Virus record (IMG/VR): IMGVR_UViG_3300013758_000001
Coordinates: 1 to 30,227 of that record
Length of the DNA: 30,227 nt
Reading direction: 5' to 3' (one strand)
Origin: a virus
In this document: positions 8,418 to 15,565 of the stretch, in pieces
Position numbering within the stretch: the first letter of the stretch is position 1
Layout of the letters: every line of letters starts with the position of its first letter
The notes under the pieces: model-generated
Told to the model about the DNA's origin: nothing
Seen by the model: only the letters and a program-made list of their open reading frames with translations
Database searches by the model: none
Program-made: the position numbers and the translations under genes

Positions 8418-9076
8418 CCCCCACGTTCGTTGTGATCCCAGGCCTGAACCGGCACCAGATGACCGCTTACCTGATCGGCGACCTGCAAGGCCAGGGCGCG
8501 ACGATCCTGCTGTACGACAACGGGTCCTCACCGACATATGACTTCGCCGGATGCGAGGTCATCGAGGCCGCCGGATGGCCGCTGCATCGGATGTGGGCGC
8601 ATGGCATCCAGACGGCACGGGAACGGTCCGGGGGCATCTGTGACATCGCCGTCCTGAACAACGACCTCCGCGTGCAGTCCGACCTCCTGACGCGGCTCTC
8701 GGAGGGGCTTCGGTGCAGCGAGGATGTATGGATCTCCTACCCGGACGTGCACGACATCGGGCAGACCGTCGCCACGCACGCGAGCGGGCAGACCCTCGCT
8801 GGCTACGCGTTCATGATCCGTGGCGAGTCTGCGCTGCGAGTCGATGAGCGCTTTCACTTCTGGTACGGCGACTGGGACCTGGAGAAGCAGGCGCACGCCG
8901 CCGGCAAACTGGTCGTCACGGTCGGCGACTGTCACGTCCGCCACCTTGAGCCGACGCTGTCTACGCGGGGTGAGCGGCTCGATCAGGCCAGGCGAGACGA
9001 GAAGGAGTTCGCCGCCAAGTGGGGGCTTGACCCTGAGTCGCTGTTCCTGGCGCGCAACCCGGGCTTCGGCCGGTGA
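8414..9076 (+). CDS. GT-A-fold glycosyltransferase (family 2-like)
   Basis: A 220-residue, probably soluble nucleotide-sugar glycosyltransferase. The N-terminus VVIPGLNR begins a Rossmann-like strand. LLYDNGS (Asp35-Asn36) fits the nucleotide-binding strand, and [10 protein letters not shown] (Asn83-Asp84) stands where family-2 enzymes carry the metal-binding DxD-like motif. Later, [19 protein letters not shown] (Asp153, Asp155) resembles the acceptor/catalytic EDxD-type region. It starts at ATG 8414 in a 4-base overlap with the HNH gene and is followed by a second glycosyltransferase in an overlap. The likely job is glycosylation of a virion protein, perhaps the capsid or neighbouring spike, although teichoic-acid or host-surface modification cannot be excluded. 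Confidence 0.75.
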   Translation: MTPTFVVIPGLNRHQMTAYLIGDLQGQGATILLYDNGSSPTYDFAGCEVIEAAGWPLHRMWAHGIQTARERSGGICDIAVLNNDLRVQSDLLTRLSEGLRCSEDVWISYPDVHDIGQTVATHASGQTLAGYAFMIRGESALRVDERFHFWYGDWDLEKQAHAAGKLVVTVGDCHVRHLEPTLSTRGERLDQARRDEKEFAAKWGLDPESLFLARNPGFGR

Positions 9077-9795
9077 GCAACCGCCCGAGCAAGCCGAAGC
9101 CGCGACGCAACGACGTCGTGGTGGCGCACATCCATCCCGGCCAGGTCTCGTCCTTCTTCCACCAGTCGATGATGGGCCTCGTCCTGTACGACCAGGCGCA
9201 CGGTCGAAAGATCGTCGGCAGCCTCCAGGAGTGGTCAAGCGCCAACGTCAGCCAGCCACGTAACAACCTGACCGGCAAGTTTCTCGATGACTACAAGGCT
9301 GAGTGGCTGCTGTGGATTGACTCGGACATGGCCTTCGCGCCCGAGTCCCTCGACGGGCTGTTGGCGGTCGCCAGCCCCGAGCGCGCACCTATCGTCGGCG
9401 GTCTGTGCTTCGGCGCGGACAATGGCGCCCTGTTTCCGACGATCTACCAGATGGCGCAGCTCGAGGATGGCCGCCCGGTCACGATGCGCGTCAGCGAGTT
9501 CGAGCCGGACACGATGCTCCAGGTCGCCTCGACGGGCGCAGCCTTCCTGCTGATTCACCGCAGTGTCCTGGTGGCGATCCGCGACCGGAAGTTCAACGAG
9601 GTCTTCCCGTGGTTCCAGGAGACGGAACTGGCCGGCAACCCCTGCAGCGAGGACTTGACCTTCTGCCTCCGTGCCGGGATCTGCGGCTTCCCCGTGTGGG
9701 TGAACACGGGGGTGAAGGTCGGGCACCACAAGAGCCACCTACTGACCGAAGACCTGTTCCGGCAGCAACGCGCTGTCCTTGCCTTGGAGGTGTGA
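9073..9795 (+). CDS. Second GT-A-like glycosyltransferase
   Basis: The 240-residue protein has a clear DxD-type metal site: LLWIDSDMAF with Asp83 and Asp85, preceded by the ARNN/QPRNNL-type loop at 61-66 often seen in this phage glycosyltransferase group. VGGLCFGAD and ASTGAAFLLIHRSVL follow, then a WFQETELAG...SEDLTFCLRAGICGFPVWVNTGVKVGHH segment in which the Glu-Asp pair is the likely catalytic region and the His-rich end could bind metal. Start GTG 9073 overlaps the preceding stop. Two adjacent glycosyltransferases followed by a surface spike gene suggest stepwise sugar addition to a virion protein. Acceptor and donor are unknown. Confidence 0.78.
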   Translation: MSNRPSKPKPRRNDVVVAHIHPGQVSSFFHQSMMGLVLYDQAHGRKIVGSLQEWSSANVSQPRNNLTGKFLDDYKAEWLLWIDSDMAFAPESLDGLLAVASPERAPIVGGLCFGADNGALFPTIYQMAQLEDGRPVTMRVSEFEPDTMLQVASTGAAFLLIHRSVLVAIRDRKFNEVFPWFQETELAGNPCSEDLTFCLRAGICGFPVWVNTGVKVGHHKSHLLTEDLFRQQRAVLALEV

Positions 9796-9798
9796 TCG

Positions 9799-11430
9799 GT
9801 GGCTCGTCTCACCTTCCCGTCTGACCGTACGGCCTTCCGTCTCCTCGGCTCCGTCTTCGAGTCTGCTGGCAGCGTCGTCGTCACGGCCTACGCGGACCTT
9901 GCTGCCACGACTCTCGCGGACGTCCAGAACGCTGACGGCAGCGCGAATGCTGCGGCCACGTTCACGATCGGCGCGGACAGCCTCGTCCCGCTGTTCCTCG
10001 GGCCGGCGGCGGGGACCTCGACGCTGTACCTCAAGGTCGGCACGGGTACGGCACAGGCTATCCGCGCGGTAGGCGGCGATGCTGCTGACGCTGCCGCTGC
10101 GGCCGCCTTGGCCTTCCTCCCGATCCCGACCGTTGTCGTCCCCGCCTGGGCCGCGACGACGGTCTACGCCAAGGGCGCGACCGTCACGCAGGGCGGGCTC
10201 TTCTGGACGAGCGCGTCCGCCCACACGTCCGGCGCGACGTTCAGCGGCACGGTCCCCGGCGGCAACTGGGTCCAGGGTGCGCCTACCTCGAGTGGCGCTA
10301 ACGCCTCTTACGTAGTGCTCAAGGAAGCACCCCTGAGCCCCTACCGCTACGGCGCGGTATGGGATGGCGTGACGGATGACACCGCTGCCATTGTTGCCAC
10401 GCTTGCCGCATTGCCCGCCTATTCAGGTGGGGTGGGTAGGGGGCAAATCAGACTCCCTCGCGGGATCGGCCAAGTTACCTCTGCCATCACGGTCCCAACC
10501 GGAGCCAACATCAAAGGCGACGGACCGCACGCGAGCATTCTGCGAGGAAACTTCGCCGGACCAATCCTCAAAACAGCGACGGATGCCACTAGCAACCCCC
10601 TCACGACCTACGTCGACCTCAAAGACATGTACGTCATCAACCAGTCCGCAAGCGCACTAGCGCGGGCTGTGGACTTCCAGCAGGTCAGCGCCGTCACCCA
10701 CACGGGCTGCCACTTCCAAACAGCCGGGGGCGTCGCCTACTACCTGATCGCCGGGTACGTCGTTGACTTCAACTCCTGCATCTTTTCCGGTGTCGGTGCC
10801 GAGCGCGGACTCGATATGGACGGCACGAAGGCAAACAACGTCGTTCGGGTGCGGGCGTCTAGTTTCCTCGACACCAAGGGTGGCATCCGGGCCGTAAACG
10901 GCACTGCGCTGACCGTGAGCGACGGCTGCCACTTCGAGGCCCTTGCCGGTGGCGCATCTGACCGACCTGGGGCTATCAGTCTTGACGCGTGGAGCGGTGG
11001 TGAACTTGCCGGGAACTACTTCGAGAGTTGCTCGTCCTCAGGCGTCATCGTTTACAACGCAGCCGGTGTCACACAGGGCTTCGCCATCGGTGAGAACTTC
11101 ATGACGAACCTTGGCTCAGCGTTTATCGACGCCAGCAACCTCCAATACTCAACGATCCGGCCGAACGTCATGATTGCGGGAGCGATTAGCCCCAATGCCA
11201 ACGGTCTGCTTGTGAACGCCGGGACCGCCCAGCATCTCATTACCAGTGCCCAGATCTACACGGGCGGCGGTGCGGGGACGACGGTAAGCGGTACCGGGAC
11301 ATCCGCTCACATCATCGACCTGAAGTTCTCGCGCACTGTGTCTGGCAGCCAGGCCTCCGGCGCGGCCCTCGCGAGCCTGCTCACGCAACTCGCCACTGCC
11401 GGTTACATCATCAACACCACCACAGCCTGA
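9799..11430 (+). CDS. Pectate-lyase-fold (beta-helix) tailspike-like or head-surface protein
   Basis: 543 residues in modules. Residues 1 to about 95 form a beta-rich, Ala/Thr-rich N-domain, possibly for virion attachment. Residues about 115-160 (WAATTVYAKGATVTQGGLFWTSASAHTSG...GGNW) look like a small carbohydrate-binding module of the family 5/12 type. From about 181, YRYGAVWDGVTDDTAAI is the signature that begins right-handed beta-helix tailspikes, and the rest has the repetitive strand-turn pattern of such helices. It probably recognises or degrades a surface glycan; catalytic residues cannot be assigned by eye. From about base 10310 codon choice becomes less G/C-biased than in the first 510 bases, matching the domain border, so the beta-helix was probably acquired separately. 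Start GTG 9799. Confidence 0.75.
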   Translation: MARLTFPSDRTAFRLLGSVFESAGSVVVTAYADLAATTLADVQNADGSANAAATFTIGADSLVPLFLGPAAGTSTLYLKVGTGTAQAIRAVGGDAADAAAAAALAFLPIPTVVVPAWAATTVYAKGATVTQGGLFWTSASAHTSGATFSGTVPGGNWVQGAPTSSGANASYVVLKEAPLSPYRYGAVWDGVTDDTAAIVATLAALPAYSGGVGRGQIRLPRGIGQVTSAITVPTGANIKGDGPHASILRGNFAGPILKTATDATSNPLTTYVDLKDMYVINQSASALARAVDFQQVSAVTHTGCHFQTAGGVAYYLIAGYVVDFNSCIFSGVGAERGLDMDGTKANNVVRVRASSFLDTKGGIRAVNGTALTVSDGCHFEALAGGASDRPGAISLDAWSGGELAGNYFESCSSSGVIVYNAAGVTQGFAIGENFMTNLGSAFIDASNLQYSTIRPNVMIAGAISPNANGLLVNAGTAQHLITSAQIYTGGGAGTTVSGTGTSAHIIDLKFSRTVSGSQASGAALASLLTQLATAGYIINTTTA

Positions 11431-11527
11431 CCGCGCGGTAAGGCCGATCTGGGTGCAATCACCTACCGCACGAGAAGCCCGGTCCTAAGCAGCTCCACAA
11501 CTCCACAACGCAGCCACTGGAGGCCCC
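11431..11527 (+). other. Intergenic stretch between spike and connector genes
   Basis: These 97 bases hold a weak imperfect stem (GCGGTA at 11435-11440 against TACCGC at 11464-11469, with GGT/ACC inside) and a direct repeat of CTCCACAA near 11492-11507. No convincing promoter or terminator is visible. It marks the boundary where the head-tail genes resume after the inserted block. Confidence 0.4.
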
Positions 11528-12142
11528 GTGCCGATCTACGCAGGCCCGGTGGTGGATGGCCTCTGCACCCTCGCGGAGGTCAAGTCCCAGCTCAACAAGA
11601 CCAGCACGGCCGATGACGTGGAGCTCCAGTCCTACATCGACGCCGTCACCGCCCCGATCGAGGGTTTCTGCGGAGCCATCCTGCCCGTCACAGTGACGGA
11701 TCCGATCACCAATCCCAACGGGTCGGTCTACGTGGTCCGCGCGGCCCGACTCGCCAGCGTTACGAGCGTGACCGAGTACCAGGGCACGACCGCCGTGGCC
11801 TACACCGAGGCGGCTGACCCGACCGCCGCCGGCAGTTACACCTACATGGTCGACCCGTCCCTGAACGGGATCATCGCCCGACTCGGGGCCAGCGGTGCCG
11901 AGCAACGGTTCGGCGGGCCGCTCAAGGTCGTCTACATCGCTGGGTTCGCGGTCATCCCCGCGAACATCAACCTCGCCGCGCGGATTCTGGTTCAGGCCTT
12001 GTGGGAGACGCAGAACGGTGGCGCGGGCCTCCCCTCCCTGGCCGATGAGATGGCCGTGCAGGCGGTCATCACCGAGACCCTTCGCTCACCACGGGTCCTG
12101 ATGCTCCTCGCCCCCTACCAGCGCGGCCCCTGGGTCGCATGA
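11528..12142 (+). CDS. Head-tail connector (gp6-like adaptor)
   Basis: A 204-residue protein with the layout of gp6-type connectors that form a ring under the portal. An early helical section LCTLAEVKSQLNKTSTADDVELQSYIDAVTAPIEGFCG is followed by a beta-rich part (RAARLASVTSVTEY...YTYMVDPSLNGIIARL, GGPLKVVYIAGFAVIPANINLAARILVQALWET) and a C-terminal helix. The LN/T-x-x-DDxEL-x-x-YI-x-A-x-T-x-x-IE pattern is the strongest clue. It starts at GTG 11528 after GGAGG and overlaps the next gene in ATGA. In most related phages this gene sits just after the capsid gene; here 3.6 kb of accessory genes separate them. Confidence 0.85.
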   Translation: MPIYAGPVVDGLCTLAEVKSQLNKTSTADDVELQSYIDAVTAPIEGFCGAILPVTVTDPITNPNGSVYVVRAARLASVTSVTEYQGTTAVAYTEAADPTAAGSYTYMVDPSLNGIIARLGASGAEQRFGGPLKVVYIAGFAVIPANINLAARILVQALWETQNGGAGLPSLADEMAVQAVITETLRSPRVLMLLAPYQRGPWVA

Positions 12143-12582
12143 GCACCAGCATCATCCCCACCGCCCTCGATGCGCTCGTCGCCGCCTTTACGGCCGTTCT
12201 CGACATCGAGGTCATCGACGGCCCCCCGACGATCGAGATTCCTCTCACCGGGCTGTACGTCGGCGCGACCACCGACGACAACAAGGTCGACTTCCAGCAG
12301 ACATGGGCTGGGGTCGGCGGGCTGTTCCGCAACGAGAGCTTCCAGATCCCGAACCTGCTCTACCTCCGTACCGGAGACACCGTCCTGTCCCCTGTCCGAC
12401 TGGCACTGTTCGGCCATCTCGCGACGATCGAGAACACGCTCCGCGCCGACCCGACCTTGGGCATCGCCGGCCGGATCGTCCGGGCCGAGTTCGGCACCAG
12501 CGGCGGTCTCACGCAACTCCAGACCAAGCAGGGCTGCATCTGCCTTGTCGAGTTCAGCATCAACGTCGACGCCCGGATCTAG
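12139..12582 (+). CDS. Putative tail terminator / neck protein
   Basis: A 147-residue alpha/beta protein located between the connector and the major tail protein, where tail terminator or head-closure proteins are usually encoded. The start SIIPTALDALVAAFTAVLDIEVIDGPPT resembles tail terminators, which often begin with a helix followed by an I/V-x-V-x-DG-P strand. The latter part LLYLRTGDTVLSPVRLALFGHLATIENTLRADPTLGI... ends with strands GCICLVEFSINVDARI. Start ATG 12139 overlaps the connector stop. The role is assigned by order and general shape, so head-closure protein remains an alternative. Confidence 0.65.
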   Translation: MSTSIIPTALDALVAAFTAVLDIEVIDGPPTIEIPLTGLYVGATTDDNKVDFQQTWAGVGGLFRNESFQIPNLLYLRTGDTVLSPVRLALFGHLATIENTLRADPTLGIAGRIVRAEFGTSGGLTQLQTKQGCICLVEFSINVDARI

Positions 12583-12593
12583 AGGAGATCATC

Positions 12594-12764
12594 ATGCAAC
12601 TGCGCTTCCTGGGATCCGAGCCGCACATGGTTCCGCTCCTGTCCAAGATCGTCAGTACCGACGAGCTTGTGGACGTCCCTGATGACGTGTATGCCGAGCA
12701 CTCCTGGGCCGAGTCCCTCTGGGCTGTCGTGAAGCCGAGCAAGCCCACCAAGAGCGAGGTCTGA
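12594..12764 (+). CDS. Small conserved-looking phage protein before the major tail gene
   Basis: A 56-residue protein starting at ATG 12594 after a strong AGAGGAGA ribosome binding site. The sequence MQLRFLGSEPHMVPLL...ELVDVPDDVYAEHSWAESLWAVV resembles short proteins found between tail terminator and major tail genes in actinobacterial phages, with a beta start, a V-D-V-P-D-D motif and a W-x-E-S-L-W-x-V end. The function is unknown. The longer open frame upstream lies within the preceding gene in another frame and is not used. Its stop is one base before the major tail gene start. Confidence 0.7.
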   Translation: MQLRFLGSEPHMVPLLSKIVSTDELVDVPDDVYAEHSWAESLWAVVKPSKPTKSEV

Positions 12765-12765
12765 G

Positions 12766-13821
12766 ATGAGCATCGGCAGCGGCCTGTCAGGGCAGTTCGG
12801 CTACAAGCTGGAGACGACCTGGGGGACGGCCGTCACCGTCGACACCTTCCAGGTCCACGAGAGCGACAGTCTCGAGGTGGACCAGAACTGGGCCGAGAGC
12901 GCCGGGCTACAGGCCGGCGCGCAGGTCCAGCTCGCTGGCTACGCGCAGCAGACCAACCGCTCCGCGAAGGGCGGGGTCACGCTGGAGTTCGCTACGAAGA
13001 AGATGGGCCAGCTCGCCAAGGTGGCGGTCGGCTCAACGGTCACGACCCCGACGCTCATTGCCGGTAGCGCCTACAAGCAGGTCCATCAGCTCGGGACGTT
13101 CACCGGAATCGGGGTGACGGCGCAACTGGGGCGGCCGCAGACCGACGGGACCGTAAAGCCCTTCACCTACCCGGGATGCAAGGTCGCCGGGTGGGAGCTG
13201 TCCTGCTCCGAGGGTGAGCTGCTGAAGCTCAAGCTCGACCTGATCGCCAAGGACGAGACGAACCTGACCACGACCCCGGCCGGGGCGGCGCTTGCGGCGG
13301 CGGTGTACCCGACGGGCAACGAGGCGTTCACGTTCAACCAGGCTGTGTTCAAGATCGGCGGGACGGCCTCGACGGCATCCTCGGTGGTGAGCGTCGCGGG
13401 CGGTGCGGTCGTCGGTGCGACGTCGGGCGCGATCGTCAAGGGCTTCACCTTCAAGGGCACCAACCCGTTCGCCGCTGACCGGTTCGGCACGGCCACGACG
13501 GTCTCAGAGCCGATCCAGAACGCCATGACGCAAATCGAGCTGGAGCTGGACTGCGAGTTCGCCTCGCAGGCCGAGTTCTACGACGTGTTCCGGGCTGGGA
13601 CCGTGACGCCCGTGCAGATCACCTTCACTGGCGCGACGCTGATCTCGGGGACGTCGTATCCGACGCTGGACCTGATCCTGTCCGCGCCGAAGATCCTCAA
13701 GGCCCCGGTGCCGGTGAGTGGTCCTGGGATCGTGCGACAGAAGGTGTCGTTCAAGGCGTACCGCGATGGGACGAACAGCCCTTTCCAGGTCACGATCACA
13801 TCGGGTGATGTTGCGCTGTGA
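12766..13821 (+). CDS. Major tail (tube) protein
   Basis: The 351-residue tail tube subunit. It opens with GLSGQFGYKLETTWGTAVTVDTFQVHESDSLEVDQNWAES, the pattern typical of siphovirus major tail proteins (G-x-K-x-E-T-x-W-G-T), and continues with GGVTLEFATKKMG, GCKVAGWELSCSEGELLKLKLDLIAKDE and later TQIELELDCEFASQAEFYDVFRAG, all consistent with a tube fold of long beta strands. It sits directly before the tail chaperone gene, with which it overlaps by four bases. The ribosome binding site is provided by GAGCGAGG before ATG 12766. Confidence 0.9.
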   Translation: MSIGSGLSGQFGYKLETTWGTAVTVDTFQVHESDSLEVDQNWAESAGLQAGAQVQLAGYAQQTNRSAKGGVTLEFATKKMGQLAKVAVGSTVTTPTLIAGSAYKQVHQLGTFTGIGVTAQLGRPQTDGTVKPFTYPGCKVAGWELSCSEGELLKLKLDLIAKDETNLTTTPAGAALAAAVYPTGNEAFTFNQAVFKIGGTASTASSVVSVAGGAVVGATSGAIVKGFTFKGTNPFAADRFGTATTVSEPIQNAMTQIELELDCEFASQAEFYDVFRAGTVTPVQITFTGATLISGTSYPTLDLILSAPKILKAPVPVSGPGIVRQKVSFKAYRDGTNSPFQVTITSGDVAL

Positions 13822-14234
13822 CCGCTCCCAAGATGGTCGTGCGCCTCACCTTCGGAGAGGAGACCTTCGACGTCGTGAAGCTGATGGCGTCGGAGGTAGC
13901 GAAGATCAGCGCGTGGACGGGCCTGGGATCGAAGCGGGCATGGGTGCAAGCCCTGGGCGAGGAGAACATCGACGCCTTCCGCGCTGGGTACACGCTGATG
14001 AAGCAGCGCGCCGGTGAGGACATTCGCTTCTCGGACGCGGACTTTGACACGGACCTGATGAGCGTCATCATGGTCGACGTCGATGGGCGGGAGATCGAAC
14101 CTGACCTGGTCCTGGACGACGACGGGGATCCGGTGGTGGGTCCGAAGGGCCGGCCGGTGTTCGTGCAGCGCGACGGTCAGGACGCCTGGCGGTACGCCGA
14201 CGACAAGAGCCCGGTCCCCCCTACCGGCGCGTAG
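13818..14234 (+). CDS. Tail assembly chaperone, short form (gpG-like)
   Basis: The 138-residue zero-frame product of the chaperone locus, between the major tail protein and the tape measure gene. It begins at GTG 13818 in a 4-base overlap with the tail protein gene. Its N-terminal strand KMVVRLTFGEETFDVVKLMASEVAKI, acidic middle and C-terminal region match gpG-type proteins that coat the tape measure before tube assembly. Near the end, the codons GTC CCC CCT contain a C CCC CCT slippery heptamer at 14216-14222, ahead of the stop at 14232. Confidence 0.82.
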   Translation: MTAPKMVVRLTFGEETFDVVKLMASEVAKISAWTGLGSKRAWVQALGEENIDAFRAGYTLMKQRAGEDIRFSDADFDTDLMSVIMVDVDGREIEPDLVLDDDGDPVVGPKGRPVFVQRDGQDAWRYADDKSPVPPTGA

Positions 14235-14389
14235 CCGACGACGCGCTCGACTACGCCTCCTACCTGTGGGAGCTGTTCGGGGTCCGCACCTGGCATGACG
14301 GGGATATGAGCGCGCTGGACTCCGACACCTTCGAGGGCTTCGTCGCGACAGCCCGGAAGGTTCATGCCGAGCGGACCAAGAAGGGCTAG
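13818..14389 (+). CDS. Tail assembly chaperone, -1 frameshift product (gpGT-like)
   Basis: A -1 slip on CCCCCCT (14216-14222) would let ribosomes read TAC CGG CGC GTA onward from 14222 and continue to the TAG at 14387-14389, giving about 190 residues. The added part reads YRRVADDALDYASYLWELFGV...SDTFEGFVATARKVHAERTKKG. It has no start codon or ribosome binding site of its own but has coding-like composition and fills the space exactly. The LxYASYLWEL segment resembles the T domain of chaperone fusions in siphoviruses, where this frameshift is widespread. The slip site and frame relation are seen directly; its use is inferred. Confidence 0.8.
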
Positions 14390-14403
14390 AATCGACAGTA
14401 AGA

Positions 14404-14432
14404 CCCCCGCGACGACTGTCATCGTCCGGGGG
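14404..14432 (+). terminator. Hairpin after the chaperone frame
   Basis: The arm CCCCCG-C-GACGA (14404-14415) pairs with TCGTCCGGGGG (14422-14432) as 11 base pairs with a single bulged C and a 6-base loop. No T tract follows. It lies between the end of the chaperone frame and the HNH gene, so it could attenuate transcription or protect the 3' end of the upstream message. Confidence 0.45.
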
Positions 14433-14459
14433 CGTGACCAACCCGGATAAGGGGTCAGT

Positions 14460-15035
14460 ATGGCTGAGCGTACTTGCAGCGTCGAGGAATGCGACAGGCC
14501 CAGTTTCTGCAAGGGGTGGTGCTCTATGCACTACCAGCGGGCGCGGCTCTACGGTGATCCGTTGTATCGGCGCCCGAGCATTGCGGATCGCTACTGGGCG
14601 AAGGTTGATCGCTCAGGCGGCTGCGATGCGTGCTGGCCCTGGACTGCGGCAACGGACGACGCCGGCTACGGAAGGTTCGGAGTTGGCGTCGCGGTTGTTC
14701 GAGCTCATCGCTTAGGCTACGAGCTTCACTACGGTCCGCTGGGGCAACTGTATGTTTGCCACCGCTGCGACAACCCTCCGTGTCAGAACCCGCGTCACCT
14801 GTACGCCGGAACCCAGCTCGATAACGCCTCAGATCGCGAGTCACGAGGACGGGGCAACCCTGGGTATGTTCCAGGAGAGGCCAACGGAATGTCCAAGCTG
14901 TCCGAGTCGGACGTGCTGGAGATTCGAGCCCAAGCGGCGGATGGCATGACACATCGCCACCTCGCTAGGCAATACATGGTCGCCAAGACAACGATCACTG
15001 ATGTAGTGCGCCGGAGAACGTGGGCGCACATCTAA
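14460..15035 (+). CDS. HNH endonuclease with zinc motif and C-terminal HTH
   Basis: A 191-residue homing-type nuclease. Cys6, Cys11, Cys21 and His24 (CSVEEC...CSMHYQR) repeat the N-terminal zinc motif of the HNH gene at 8031. The nuclease region has RAHRLGYELHYGPL (His83), then CHRCDNPPCQNPRHLYAGTQLDNASD with Cys100, Cys103, Cys108, Asn110, His113 and Asn122. The C-terminal 45 residues (LSESDVLEIRAQAADGMTHRHLARQYMVAKTTITDVVRRRTW) form a helix-turn-helix likely to bind the target site. Start ATG follows AAGGGG. It sits between the chaperone locus and the gp10-like gene and is not needed for virion assembly by analogy. Confidence 0.87.
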   Translation: MAERTCSVEECDRPSFCKGWCSMHYQRARLYGDPLYRRPSIADRYWAKVDRSGGCDACWPWTAATDDAGYGRFGVGVAVVRAHRLGYELHYGPLGQLYVCHRCDNPPCQNPRHLYAGTQLDNASDRESRGRGNPGYVPGEANGMSKLSESDVLEIRAQAADGMTHRHLARQYMVAKTTITDVVRRRTWAHI

Positions 15036-15054
15036 CCCCCAGAGGTGGGCAGGG

Positions 15055-15513
15055 ATGTCCGACTTTCAGGTCACTGGTGGTGATCAGTTTTTTGCTCTCT
15101 CCAAAGCTCTCAAGAGCGCAGGTAGGACGGGTCTTCGCAAGCATCTCAACAAGGGGCTCAAGGAGGGCGCTAAGCCGCTGATCCCGCTGACCAGGGCTGC
15201 GGCACTGGCGCAACTCCCGAAGGGCGGCGGTCTCGCGAAGCTCGTCGCGAAGGCCCCGCAGCGGGTGCAGGTCCGGACCGGCAAGACTCCCGGGGTTCGG
15301 CTGGTGGTTGGCAAGACCGACAGCGGCGCTCGTGGTGCCAACCGAGGCGAGGTCCGTCACCCCTTCTTCGGGGACCGCACCCAGTGGTTCAACCAGGCAG
15401 TCCCGGCAGGCTGGTTCGACGACACCATTAAAGCCAACATGGACAAGGTTCTCCCTGCCCTCGAGCAGGCCATGCACGACGTCATCGACGAGATCGTGAA
15501 GGGGGCGAAGTAG
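15055..15513 (+). CDS. HK97 gp10-like neck/tail-completion protein
   Basis: A 152-residue basic helical protein: GGDQFFALSKALKSAGRTGLRKHLNKGLKEGAKPLIPLTRAAAL, then LPKGGGLAKLVAKAPQRVQVRTGKTPGVRLVVGK, RHPFFGDRTQWFNQAVPAGWFDDTIKANMDKVLPALEQAMHDVIDEIVK. The combination of a long basic N-terminal helix, an LP-x-GGGLA turn, a VR beta region, an RHP-x-FG motif and a final helix resembles proteins annotated as gp10-like or minor tail proteins in actinobacterial phages. It is flanked on both sides by endonuclease genes. Gp10-like genes more often precede the major tail gene, so position slightly weakens the name. Confidence 0.7.
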   Translation: MSDFQVTGGDQFFALSKALKSAGRTGLRKHLNKGLKEGAKPLIPLTRAAALAQLPKGGGLAKLVAKAPQRVQVRTGKTPGVRLVVGKTDSGARGANRGEVRHPFFGDRTQWFNQAVPAGWFDDTIKANMDKVLPALEQAMHDVIDEIVKGAK

Positions 15514-15552
15514 ACCGTGGCGTGTCGCATCGCAGAGTTCCCCCTGACCTTT

Positions 15553-15565
15553 TAGAATCTGGAAA
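15553..15565 (+). promoter_or_regulatory. Candidate -10 element for a leaderless endonuclease transcript
   Basis: TAGAAT at 15553-15558 fits the actinobacterial TANNNT -10 pattern and ends six bases before the A of the ATG at 15565, the spacing expected for a transcript that starts at the start codon. The gene has no ribosome binding site (only CTGGAA precedes it). No -35 is recognisable. This would give the mobile nuclease gene its own expression inside the late operon. Confidence 0.4.

Noticed and set aside
14387-14392. TAGAAT overlapping the stop of the frameshifted chaperone as a -10 for the HNH gene at 14460
   Set aside because: There is no -35, the start codon is about 60 bases away behind a hairpin, and the last bases are constrained by the coding frame. 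It may be chance.
15517-15555. A 12-codon frame from GTG 15517 (MACRIAEFPLTF) before the endonuclease VII gene
   Set aside because: No ribosome binding site, very short, and no similarity to the true tape measure start beyond a few bases. It could be a stub of an interrupted gene but cannot be supported.
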